NCBI RefSeq assembly: GCF_004005565.1
Contig: NZ_SADD01000006.1
Span: 216,118-280,117, forward strand
Length of the DNA: 64,000 nucleotides
Source of the DNA: Lujinxingia sediminis
GTDB taxonomy: Bacteria > Myxococcota_A > Bradymonadia > Bradymonadales > Bradymonadaceae
Reading direction: 5' to 3'
Under the pieces are notes generated by a model. It worked only from the letters and a program-made list of their open reading frames with translations, had not been told where the DNA came from and ran no database searches. Shown piece by piece: positions 45,244 to 53,060 of this stretch (position 1 is the first letter of the stretch; every line of letters begins with the position of its first letter). The position numbers and the translations under genes are program-made.

Positions 45244-46148
45244 GCGAAAAAGGGCTGAAAATAAAGGGGGAGGTGCGACTGTCGGTCGGGGAAGGACGAC
45301 TGTCGGTCGGGGAGGTGTTGGGAGCGATCGAGGATGAGATGCGCCAGGCCGGCAGGCTCGTGGTGGCGTTTAGCGGCGGTGTGGATTCGGCGGTAGTTGC
45401 CGCGATTGCGCAGCGCGCTCTTGGCGAGCGCGCCTGGGCGGTCACCGCCGTCAGTGAGACGCTGGCCGGCCGGGAGCTGGAGGAGGCGTGCGCGCTGGCC
45501 GAAGAGATCGGGATTCGGCATGAGCTCATTAGGTTCAGCGAGCTCGATGATGCGCGTTTTCGGGAGAATACGTCGGCGAGGTGTTTTTTCTGCCAGTCGA
45601 TGCGCTTCGATCAGATCGCGACGATTGCCGCATTGCTGGACTGCGATGTGCTGGCCTCGGGGACCAACGCCTCCGATGTGGGGGATCATCGGCCGGGGCT
45701 GGAGGCGATGGCCGAGCGCAAGGTCTATCAGCCCCTGCTCCAGTACGGGGTGACCAAGGAGCAGGTGCGCGAGCTTGCACGCGAGCTCGGGTTGAGCGTG
45801 TGGGACAAGCCGGCGATGGCGTGTCTCTCATCTCGGATCCCGCACGGACTGGAGGTGACGCGCGAGAGGTTGCGACGGGTGGAAAAGGCTGAAGAGGTGT
45901 TGCACGCGCTGGGCTTTAAGCAGTTTCGGGTGCGGGCCCACGGGGAGCTGGCCCGGGTGGAAGTCGCCGTCGACGAGATGTCGCGGGTACTTGATCCGCA
46001 GGTTCTCGGGGAGATCGCTCGCGGGGTCAACGCAGCGGGCTTTGAAGAGGTGACGCTGGATTTGATGGGCTTTCGTTCGGGAAGTCTCAATCCGGTTCGA
46101 GCAGCAAACGCAGAGAGAGACTCAGAGAAGGAGCAAGACGTTGAGTGA
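45240..46148 (+). CDS. larE: Sulfur transferase for nickel-pincer cofactor, LarE
   Basis: 302 aa. The PP-loop ATPase motif SGGVDS is at 45-50; the AdoMet-independent sulfur-transfer core follows (GTNASDVGDHRPGL, KPAMACLSSRIPHG). Three cysteines, C115 and C118 (RCFFC) and C195 (MACLSSR), fit the [4Fe-4S]-type LarE rather than the sacrificial single-Cys type. LarE adenylates pyridinium dicarboxylic acid mononucleotide and inserts sulfur. The N-terminus carries an unusual in-frame double repeat RLSVGEG/RLSVGEV (13-26), coded by two copies of the repeat family. The stop overlaps larB by 8 bp. Confidence 0.92.
   Translation: MSEKGLKIKGEVRLSVGEGRLSVGEVLGAIEDEMRQAGRLVVAFSGGVDSAVVAAIAQRALGERAWAVTAVSETLAGRELEEACALAEEIGIRHELIRFSELDDARFRENTSARCFFCQSMRFDQIATIAALLDCDVLASGTNASDVGDHRPGLEAMAERKVYQPLLQYGVTKEQVRELARELGLSVWDKPAMACLSSRIPHGLEVTRERLRRVEKAEEVLHALGFKQFRVRAHGELARVEVAVDEMSRVLDPQVLGEIARGVNAAGFEEVTLDLMGFRSGSLNPVRAANAERDSEKEQDVE
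45276..45314 (+). repeat. Two in-frame 21-bp repeat units inside larE
   Basis: Two tandem 21-bp units with the core CGACTGTCGGTCGGGG, coding RLSVGE twice. The core matches the TGACTGTCGGTCG variant at 44.0 kb. The unit length equals seven codons, so the frame is kept. Confidence 0.75.
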
Positions 46149-46914
46149 TGTTGTGCGGGAACTTCTGCGAGCCTATCGCGATGGCGAGGTTGCAGAAGAT
46201 GTGGTCGTGGAGCGCCTGGTAAAGCAGCCCTTTGAGGAGCATCTGATTGGACGTTTCGATCATATGCGAGAGGCGCGCACGGGCATCCCGGAGGCGATTC
46301 TGGCCGAGGGCAAAGATCCGCTGGCGGTGGCCGAGATCTTCGAGCGCTACGCGCGCTCAGGCGATCAGCTCATCGCCACCCGGGTGACCGCGCCGGTGCT
46401 CGATGCGCTTCGGCCGCAGCTCGACGGTTTGCAGCACTATAAAGTCGCGCGTATCGTCTCGACGCGTCCACCTGAGATCGACAACGATCGGGCGACGGTC
46501 TGTGTGATCAGCGCCGGGGCGCTCGACCGTCCCGTGGCCGAGGAGGTCGCTGTGACCAGCCGACTTCTGGGTAATCCCACCCGCGAGATTTTTGACGTGG
46601 GCGTGGCAGGGCTTAACCGCCTGGTGGTTGAGCTGGGCACCATCGAAAAGGCGGGAATCCTGGTGGTTGTCGCCGGTATGGATGGCGCACTCCCCAGTGT
46701 GATTGGCGGATTGGCCTCCCAGCCGGTCATCGCCGTGCCCACAAGCGTGGGGTATGGCACGAGCTTTAAGGGCGTGGCCGCGCTTTTAACCATGCTCAAC
46801 GCCTGTTCGCCGGGAACCGGTGTGATGAACATCGACAACGGCTTTGGAGCGGCGGTGCTCGCCACCAAAATCAATCAGTTTGGCCAGCGCGTCAGCGCTG
46901 GCTTAAGGGAGTAG
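46141..46914 (+). CDS. larB: Pyridinium-3,5-biscarboxylic acid mononucleotide synthase, LarB
   Basis: 257 aa with a TTG start, GGAG eight bases upstream, overlapping the larE stop. An N-terminal helical part (LRAYRDGEVAEDVVVERL) precedes an AIRC (PurE-like) domain: STRPPEIDNDRATVCVISAGALDRPVAEE, VVAGMDGALPSVIGGL, VPTSVGYGTSFKGVAALLTMLNACSPG and VMNIDNGFGAAVLA. LarB carboxylates and hydrolyses nicotinic acid adenine dinucleotide, the first step of the cofactor route. It lies between larE and larC in a tight operon. The lactate racemase larA, or another pincer-using enzyme, is not in the window. Confidence 0.95.
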   Translation: MSDVVRELLRAYRDGEVAEDVVVERLVKQPFEEHLIGRFDHMREARTGIPEAILAEGKDPLAVAEIFERYARSGDQLIATRVTAPVLDALRPQLDGLQHYKVARIVSTRPPEIDNDRATVCVISAGALDRPVAEEVAVTSRLLGNPTREIFDVGVAGLNRLVVELGTIEKAGILVVVAGMDGALPSVIGGLASQPVIAVPTSVGYGTSFKGVAALLTMLNACSPGTGVMNIDNGFGAAVLATKINQFGQRVSAGLRE

Positions 46915-46916
46915 GT

Positions 46917-48146
46917 ATGGCGACGCATATTCATCTCGATCTGCTGGGCGGGCTGGCCGGCGATATGTTTCTGGCTGCGGCCATCGATGCGGGTCTGGTC
47001 GATGTGGCGGGCCTGCAGCGGGAGCTTCAATCGGTGGGGCTTGGGCCGGTACGCGTTATCAGTGAGCGTGTGGTGCGCGGGGCGATCGAGGGCGTTCACG
47101 TGCGCTTTGAGGGCTGGGACCCGGCCATGGAGAGTGATCACCGCCATCTGAGCACGATCGAGGCGATGATCGCCGAGAGCTCCTTAAGCGATGGGGTCAA
47201 GCGCCGGACCACGGCGATGTTTCGCATTCTCGGTCAGGCCGAGGCCACCGTGCACGGGATCGCGCTTGAACGGGTGCATTTTCATGAGGTCGGTGCGGTC
47301 GATTCGATCCTCGACTTTGTCGCAGCGGCCTGGGTGATTGAGGAGGTCGATGCCACCTTCTCCTTCGGTGAGATCCCGGTGGGCAGCGGCACCATTGAGA
47401 CAGCCCACGGCACGATCCCTGTGCCCGCGCCGGCAACCGCCAAGCTCCTGGAGGGCTTTGAACTCACCTACCAGGACGTGGCCACCGAATTCGTCACGCC
47501 CACCGGTGCGGCGATCCTGGCGACTGTGGCCGCGCAGCCCGGAAAGCGTCAGGGGCGGCTGAAAGCCACGGGCTTTGGCTGCGGCACGCGCGACTTCAAG
47601 TCGCACTCCAATGTCGTTCGTCTTGTCGTCATGGAGCAGGGGGCTGGCGAGCAGCCCTCGGCACCATCAAGCGAGGCCGCCCGCTGGGAGCGCGATGAGG
47701 TTGTGCAGCTCATCTGTGAGATCGACGATCTGCAGCCGGAGTTGATGGCTGCGGTCGAAGCGCAGCTCTTTGATGCCGGTGCGCTCGATGTGGTGCGTGA
47801 GCCGGTACTGATGAAGAAGGGGCGCAGCGGGGAGCGTCTCTCGGTACTCTGTGAGACGGAGCTCTCCGAGGCGCTTCTGCGCGTGATCTTTGTGCACACC
47901 ACCACCTTCGGGGTTCGCGTGGTGCCGGTCTCCCGGGTGAAACTTCGGCGCAGCCGCCAGCTGGTGGAGACGACCCTGGGTCAGGTGCACGTTAAGGTCG
48001 GCTGGCTGGGCGACGAGGCCATCAAAGCCACCCCCGAGTTTGAAGACTGCCGTCTGCTGGCCGAGCGCCATCACCTGCCGGTGCACACGGTCTATCTGGA
48101 GGCGCAGCGCGCAGCGGCAGCGTTACTGACCGAAGGGCAGATATAA
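46917..48146 (+). CDS. larC: Nickel-inserting cyclometallase LarC
   Basis: 409 aa, single frame; in Lactobacillus the gene is split by a programmed frameshift into C1/C2, but here it is continuous. Motifs: HLDLLGGLAGDMFLAA at the start, HFHEVGAVDSILDFVAAAW, FVTPTGAAILATV, and the C-terminal ELSEALLRVIFVHTTTFGVRVVPVSR. LarC uses CTP to insert nickel into the bis-thiocarboxylate product of LarE. It ends the operon; 324 bp follow before the surface cluster. Confidence 0.95.
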   Translation: MATHIHLDLLGGLAGDMFLAAAIDAGLVDVAGLQRELQSVGLGPVRVISERVVRGAIEGVHVRFEGWDPAMESDHRHLSTIEAMIAESSLSDGVKRRTTAMFRILGQAEATVHGIALERVHFHEVGAVDSILDFVAAAWVIEEVDATFSFGEIPVGSGTIETAHGTIPVPAPATAKLLEGFELTYQDVATEFVTPTGAAILATVAAQPGKRQGRLKATGFGCGTRDFKSHSNVVRLVVMEQGAGEQPSAPSSEAARWERDEVVQLICEIDDLQPELMAAVEAQLFDAGALDVVREPVLMKKGRSGERLSVLCETELSEALLRVIFVHTTTFGVRVVPVSRVKLRRSRQLVETTLGQVHVKVGWLGDEAIKATPEFEDCRLLAERHHLPVHTVYLEAQRAAAALLTEGQI

Positions 48147-48470
48147 CGCAATCATCCGATCGAATCATCGAGGTGATCCCCCGCGAACGAGCCCGAGTGC
48201 GATCATCGAGCATCTCCCTCGGCACCGGTTTATGCGGTGGTCCGCCAGTTGCGAAGATGAAAGTGTGACGAATTGAACTGTGTTGTTGAAACGCTCAATT
48301 TCACGTGGTAGGTAGCGCTCCCAACGGAGGGTCCGGTGCCGAGAGGCTTCCAGAAACTCTAGAAAATCGTGAGTTTAAGCCAGGTTGGCTTTCCAGAGGT
48401 CTGGCGCTCGTTGGGTGCTCCGCTCAGGTGAGACGGAGCAAAACGTGACCACACAAAGCAGGAAACGAAC
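48147..48470 (+). promoter_or_regulatory. Leader of the surface cluster with a large hairpin
   Basis: 324 bp without a gene. A large hairpin spans 48416-48440: TGCTCCG-CTCA-GG-TGAG-A-CGGAGCA, 31 bp before the first ATG. Its loop contains CTCAGGTGAG, which resembles the flank of the RAYT and 63.7 kb repeats. It could be a 5' regulatory element. No riboswitch class was recognised. Confidence 0.45.
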
Positions 48471-49502
48471 ATGTCGAAGCGAAATCTGTTGGCGTTGATG
48501 TTCTGTTCAATGGCTCTGGCCCTTGCGCCGCTTACGGCCTGCGGCGGAGCCGAGGATCCCAGCGATGATGACACCGTCCAGGATACCGGCGGTGATCCCG
48601 ATGCTGGCGGTGAAGACACCGACGACGAAGACACCAACGTCGAGCCCGATGTCGATACGGAGCCGGACACGGACACCGAGCCTGATACCGGCCCCAACCC
48701 GAACTCCTGCGTGAAGAACTCTCTCTTCGCCGGCCAGGTCGGTGACTTCGAAAACGACGACCACAGCGGCGGCACCCCCTCGACCACGGTTCAGCTTGAG
48801 GACGCCGGTCTGGGCGCCTACCTCGACCTGCTGGAGCCTACTCCTCTTAGCGGCGAGACGTTCCCCGACGGCAATCCCAAGCCTTCCTCCGTGATCATTA
48901 CGCTGGATACCCCGGTGGAAGTCACCGGAGCGACCATCATCGCCACCAGCTTTAAGACGGGTAATGCTGACCAGGGTCAGCAGCGCTTCTGGGTTCAGGA
49001 CGCCAATGGCGTGGCCAAGTTCTACCTGAGTGAAGCCATTGTCGAGCCGATTCTGGTGGGGCAGAAGATCAACTTCACCATCGAGTCGTATCAGTACTAT
49101 AGCGGTCAGGCGCAGATTAAGTCGGTAAGCGGCTTTGAGATCGTCAGTGCGGATAACGACGTGCCCTACATCGACCTGGACGGCGAACTGACCATGGACC
49201 ACTACGAGCGCCTGGTGCGCGTCGGTGGTGAGCTGGTTGGTGCCCCCACCGAGTGTGGTGGTTCCAGCAAGTGCTACACCATGGTCTACGGTGAGAACGA
49301 TGAGTTCTCGGTGACGCTGCGCTCCTCCTCGAACTTCCTGGCCGAGGGAGATTGCGTGACCTTCATGGGTCCGGTCGTCGCCCACCCGCATCCCTACGAT
49401 GCGCGCTACGTGGCAGATCCGGCGGCCACTCCGCAGCCCTCGCCGCAGCTTGATACGATCAACTTCAGCTGGCTCTTTGATCCGCCCAGCTTCGAAGACT
49501 GA
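48471..49502 (+). CDS. Surface lipoprotein with Asp/Thr linker and OB-like domains, first gene of the cluster
   Basis: 343 aa with AGGAA upstream. Signal peptide with lipobox LTAC; a 50-residue D/T/E/P linker (EDTDDEDTNVEPDVDTEPDT). The mature part holds two segments with an OB-fold-like strand order: FWVQDANGVAKFYLSEAIVEPILVGQKINFTIESYQ and LVRVGGELVGAPTECGGSSKC...GDCVTFMGPV. OB-like lipoproteins of this kind accompany extracellular nucleases in other bacteria. The next gene is similar, separated by a terminator. Function is inferred from context only. Confidence 0.75.
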   Translation: MSKRNLLALMFCSMALALAPLTACGGAEDPSDDDTVQDTGGDPDAGGEDTDDEDTNVEPDVDTEPDTDTEPDTGPNPNSCVKNSLFAGQVGDFENDDHSGGTPSTTVQLEDAGLGAYLDLLEPTPLSGETFPDGNPKPSSVIITLDTPVEVTGATIIATSFKTGNADQGQQRFWVQDANGVAKFYLSEAIVEPILVGQKINFTIESYQYYSGQAQIKSVSGFEIVSADNDVPYIDLDGELTMDHYERLVRVGGELVGAPTECGGSSKCYTMVYGENDEFSVTLRSSSNFLAEGDCVTFMGPVVAHPHPYDARYVADPAATPQPSPQLDTINFSWLFDPPSFED

Positions 49503-49510
49503 TCGCCTTC

Positions 49511-49557
49511 GACGAGCCGGCCGCCCCCTCAAGGGGGAGGCCGGCTCGTCGTCTTTT
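49511..49557 (+). terminator. Terminator within the surface cluster
   Basis: GACGAGCCGGCCGCCCC pairs with GGGGAGGCCGGCTCGTC (one mismatch) and is followed by GTCTTTT. It may partly uncouple the first lipoprotein gene from the rest. Confidence 0.8.
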
Positions 49558-49616
49558 GGCTCCTGTTTTGGGGGCCAACGCGAACCGAAAGACACTTCTT
49601 TTCTTCCCGAGATACG

Positions 49617-50525
49617 ATGATGACGCGAAGCCGAAGTACGGGCTCTCGCCAGCTGCCGGTGGGTGCGCTTGTCGCGCTGACGCTGGTGGGCGCCACTGCG
49701 TGTGTGGAGCCTGAGCTGGGTGAAGATCCGGCCGACTACTTCTCCGATGGCGAGTACGGGCAGGTCCAGGACCCGATCGCTTTCTCGACGACGCCCTACG
49801 ATTTCACCGGCGAAGTGCCGATCGAAGATGTCAAAGCCCTTTACCCCGACGAGGTGGTGTGGTTCGGGTTCAGCCCCGGCGAGCCCTACCCGGTCTCGGG
49901 AGACTGCGATCCGGAGCGGGATTGGGATCAGACCGTTCCGGCCACGCTCAACGAGCTCCCGGCGGTGATCGAAGGCGTGGTGACCACGCACCCCCGTTAT
50001 TTCCAGAAGGTCACGGTGTGCGGGATCGAGCAGCGCTACTACGGCAGCTACACCCTTGAGGACGCCAGCGGCGGGATCCTGGTGCTCAAAGACTCGCGTC
50101 TGGCCGAGTTTGATATCGGCGATCGGGTCCGCATCAAAGTCCGCGGCATCATGAAAAACTTCGATTCCCTGGCGGTCCTCTCCTACAGCGAAGAAGAGGT
50201 GATTAACACCCCCGATGCGCGCATTCCGGTGCACTTTGAGGAGGTGGAACGCCACTTTAGCGCCAGCGAAGATGTCTACCAAGTGCGCCGGGTGACCGGC
50301 CGCGTGGTGCTGGAGCCGACGAACCAGAACTTCAACGAGATGCGGCTGCAGTCGTTGGAGGATCCGAGCGTGGAATGGCTGGTCAGTCTGGACGCCGAGC
50401 TGGGTCGACGCGGCGTGGGCCCGAAACTCGGGGAAGTCGTGCAGGTGACGGCCCCGGTGATCAACAGCTTCGGGGTACGCCTCCTGATTACGGCCCTGGG
50501 CCAGCTGGAGCGCATCGAAGAGTAA
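49617..50525 (+). CDS. Lipoprotein with OB-like domain
   Basis: 302 aa; ATG at 49617 with an adjacent second ATG. Signal peptide with lipobox GATAC. The mature part has two OB-like halves: IEGVVTTHPRYFQKVTVCGIEQRYYGSYTLEDASGGILVL-type (about 120-165) followed by FDIGDRVRIKVRGIMKNF, and VRRVTGRVVLEPTNQNFNEMRLQSLED (about 220-260). Three cysteines in the middle could pair. It is paralogous in layout to the preceding gene, suggesting duplicated surface binding modules. Confidence 0.72.
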   Translation: MMTRSRSTGSRQLPVGALVALTLVGATACVEPELGEDPADYFSDGEYGQVQDPIAFSTTPYDFTGEVPIEDVKALYPDEVVWFGFSPGEPYPVSGDCDPERDWDQTVPATLNELPAVIEGVVTTHPRYFQKVTVCGIEQRYYGSYTLEDASGGILVLKDSRLAEFDIGDRVRIKVRGIMKNFDSLAVLSYSEEEVINTPDARIPVHFEEVERHFSASEDVYQVRRVTGRVVLEPTNQNFNEMRLQSLEDPSVEWLVSLDAELGRRGVGPKLGEVVQVTAPVINSFGVRLLITALGQLERIEE

Positions 50526-50631
50526 ACAGGCGCTCTCCTACACCGAATCCTTAGAAATTGTCTCGCCGGAGACCCTCGCCCGCGATGCGAAGGTCTGGCG
50601 CAGTAAAGTCCGAGCAAAAGACGAGAAGAAG

Positions 50632-52269
50632 ATGAAGATCAATGCAGGTCGCGCGGGTGCGTGGATGTTGTTGGGTGCAATGGTGGTGCCGTCGACGGCG
50701 CTGGCTCAGGAACTCTCTCCGGAAGAGGCGGTCAGCACCGGTAAGGTGCAGGCTCCCGAAATCGCCCCGGTTGAGGTGGAAGAAGAAGAGGATGAGCGCC
50801 TGGAGTGGGATTTCCGTCTGACCAGCGAAGTGCACTCCTCGGATAACGCCGGGTTCCGTCAGCTGGACGAAGAAAACGGCAACCAGGAGCGCATCGAGAC
50901 CGACGATCGCCACACCTTCGCCTACACCTCGATCGCGCTCGGCGCGAACTACCGGGTGCTCGACGATACTCGCCTCAACTTCAGCGCGAGCCACTCCGGA
51001 CTCTGGGGCAGCGACCAGATCGGTGGCACCAACGAGTACGGCGGGTTCTTCTACGTCTACGACCTCAACGTGGACTGGACCGCGGTGGACGTGGACGGCT
51101 TTGAACTCAGCGCGAAGTTTGGTCGCCAGGCCCACACCATCGGTGGCACCCCGCGTGACTACTTCTTGCGCGACAACGTCGACGGTCTGACGCTGACCCT
51201 GGACATGGAAGAGGCCGGTCGGGTTCGCATCCTGGCCTTTGACCTCTACGCCTCCCAGGGACGCCCGGATACGGTGAGCTTCCTGCAGTGGCACTCCGGT
51301 CGCGACCTCGTCTACAACATGCGCGGTGAGACCAACACCTTCCGCTACGGCGGGGTCTACGAGAACACCGACCTGGTCGAGGGCCTGGAGGCGCGCGCCT
51401 TTGGTTACTTCGCCTCGATCGGCGGCGCGGGAACCGGCGCCGACCGCACCCACGAGGGCACGCTGGGGAACTTCTCGGATAACGACTTCTCGTGGCTGGC
51501 CGGTGCCCGCGCGAGCTACTTCCTGGAGCTGGATGCCGCGCGTCTGGGCGTCTATGGCGAGTACGCCTACTCCGGTGGCATCGACCGCAAAGAGGTCAAC
51601 ATCGGCGTGCACGACGTGGCCATCGACGGTCAGGCCTTTGGCGCCGGCTTGAGCGGCGACATGGACCTGGGCCCGGCCGGCCTCTCGCTGGCGCTGCAGT
51701 ACTTCCGCGCTGACGGCGCGCAGTACGGCGCCGACGGCCTGCAGTACAACCACGGCTTTGTCTCGATGGGCGGCTCCTACGCCGGCGGCCTGAACATGGG
51801 CCGGTACAACGGCTGGCGCCCCTCGGCGTACGTCAGCCGCGACGGCATCGCTCACGGCGAGCATGACATCCGCCGCGAAGGCGGCACCCAGATCCTGCAC
51901 GCCGGCCTGGGCGCCACCCTGGAGCAGGGCCTTCGCCTGGACCTGGGCGCCTGGATGTACCAGGACACCGGCTCGACCAACCTTGATTTTGACCGTCTGG
52001 ACGCCGCCGGCGACCGTCTTCCCTCGGGTTACTCGCGTGACCAGCTCGAAGCGCAGCAGCGCCTGGGCAAGTCGCTGGGAACCGAACTCAACGCGAGCCT
52101 GAGCTACCAGGCCAACGACGCGCTCTCGCTCTACGGTGTCGGCGGCATCTTCCTGCCGGGTGAGTTCTACGAGATCGAGATCACCCGCAACGCCGGTAGC
52201 GCTCGCGGTAGCGTGGACAACCTCCAGCAGTTCTGGGCTGTCTCGGCCGGTGCGACTCTGGTCTTCTGA
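50632..52269 (+). CDS. Outer-membrane beta-barrel protein (porin-like)
   Basis: 545 aa with a signal peptide cleaved at ALA-QE. Almost the whole mature protein is alternating strand/turn sequence rich in Gly, Asp, Tyr (FAYTSIALGANYRVLDDTRL, FSAKFGRQAHTIGG-like, YGEYAYSGG), and the last residues (FWAVSAGATLVF) end in Phe, as needed for barrel assembly. About 16-18 strands are likely. It sits between lipoproteins and PLD proteins in one direction and may export or import their substrate or products. An alginate-export/porin-like fold (long loops, no plug) is a good alternative description. Confidence 0.82.
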   Translation: MKINAGRAGAWMLLGAMVVPSTALAQELSPEEAVSTGKVQAPEIAPVEVEEEEDERLEWDFRLTSEVHSSDNAGFRQLDEENGNQERIETDDRHTFAYTSIALGANYRVLDDTRLNFSASHSGLWGSDQIGGTNEYGGFFYVYDLNVDWTAVDVDGFELSAKFGRQAHTIGGTPRDYFLRDNVDGLTLTLDMEEAGRVRILAFDLYASQGRPDTVSFLQWHSGRDLVYNMRGETNTFRYGGVYENTDLVEGLEARAFGYFASIGGAGTGADRTHEGTLGNFSDNDFSWLAGARASYFLELDAARLGVYGEYAYSGGIDRKEVNIGVHDVAIDGQAFGAGLSGDMDLGPAGLSLALQYFRADGAQYGADGLQYNHGFVSMGGSYAGGLNMGRYNGWRPSAYVSRDGIAHGEHDIRREGGTQILHAGLGATLEQGLRLDLGAWMYQDTGSTNLDFDRLDAAGDRLPSGYSRDQLEAQQRLGKSLGTELNASLSYQANDALSLYGVGGIFLPGEFYEIEITRNAGSARGSVDNLQQFWAVSAGATLVF

Positions 52270-52334
52270 GACCGCGTCGACGATAGGTGTGGGTTGAGAT
52301 TTGGAGCGGCGCCTTCTGGCGCCAGGGAGAGAAG

Positions 52335-53060
52335 ATGAGAGCGCGATGGTTAACAGCGGGGCTGCTGGTGGCAGCCGCCGCAGGGTGTGTAGACACCTCC
52401 GACCCGGGGGCCTCCTCCGAGCAGGTGCTCTACCGCTGGGAGACCGATGGCGAGCCGACCACCGGTGAGCGCGGCAACATGTTGGTCAATGAGATCAACT
52501 GGGCCGGGAGCGTCTCCGACGATAAGTCCTACGACCCGGACGACGTCTTTATTGAGCTGCTCAACAAGAACCCCCGGCCGGTCAATGTCTCGGGCTGGAA
52601 CCTGGAGATCGGCGGCGATTACTCGCGCAGCTTCCGTCTGCCGAAGATGGAAGAGCCGATTCAGCCCAATGAATTCTTTGTGATCGCGGCCAAAGCCGAC
52701 GGCGCCTTCGGGGCCGAGGCGGATGTGATCCTCGAAGGGCTGAAGCTGGGTAAGCGCGCGGTGTACGTGAACCTGCGCGACGCCGACCGCCGCCTGATGG
52801 ATTCGGGTGGCTCTCGCGAGGAGTACATCTTTGCCGGGAGCTACGACCTGGTGACGACGCGCTCGATGGAGCGCACCCAGGTGCTCTTTGGCAACCGCGG
52901 CAACCAGGACCGGGCCTGGACCTCGAACATCGATGATGTGATGGGCACCGGCGGCGAGCGCAAGATCGCCGAGGGTTGGCGCACCTACACGATGGCCAGT
53001 CCGGGTCAGGCCAACAGCGCCGACTACACCGGCAGCAACACCAGCGGGGGCTTTGAGTGA
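52335..53060 (+). CDS. Lamin-tail-domain lipoprotein
   Basis: 241 aa with AGGGAGAG upstream. Lipobox AAAGC. An LTD (MLVNEINWAGSVSDDKSYDPDDVFIELLNKNPRPVNVSGWNLEIGG-type, then FRLPKMEEPIQPNEFFVIAAKAD, RTQVLFGNRGNQ) fills residues 45-200. The C-terminal SPGQANS motif is the usual LTD end. The stop overlaps the start of the next gene. An LTD also forms the C-terminus of the PLD protein two genes on, so the cluster uses this domain twice. Confidence 0.85.
   Translation: MRARWLTAGLLVAAAAGCVDTSDPGASSEQVLYRWETDGEPTTGERGNMLVNEINWAGSVSDDKSYDPDDVFIELLNKNPRPVNVSGWNLEIGGDYSRSFRLPKMEEPIQPNEFFVIAAKADGAFGAEADVILEGLKLGKRAVYVNLRDADRRLMDSGGSREEYIFAGSYDLVTTRSMERTQVLFGNRGNQDRAWTSNIDDVMGTGGERKIAEGWRTYTMASPGQANSADYTGSNTSGGFE

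Noticed and set aside
48147..48470. Riboswitch upstream of the surface cluster
   Set aside because: A hairpin is present, but no conserved core of a known class (c-di-GMP, cobalamin, glycine) could be matched.
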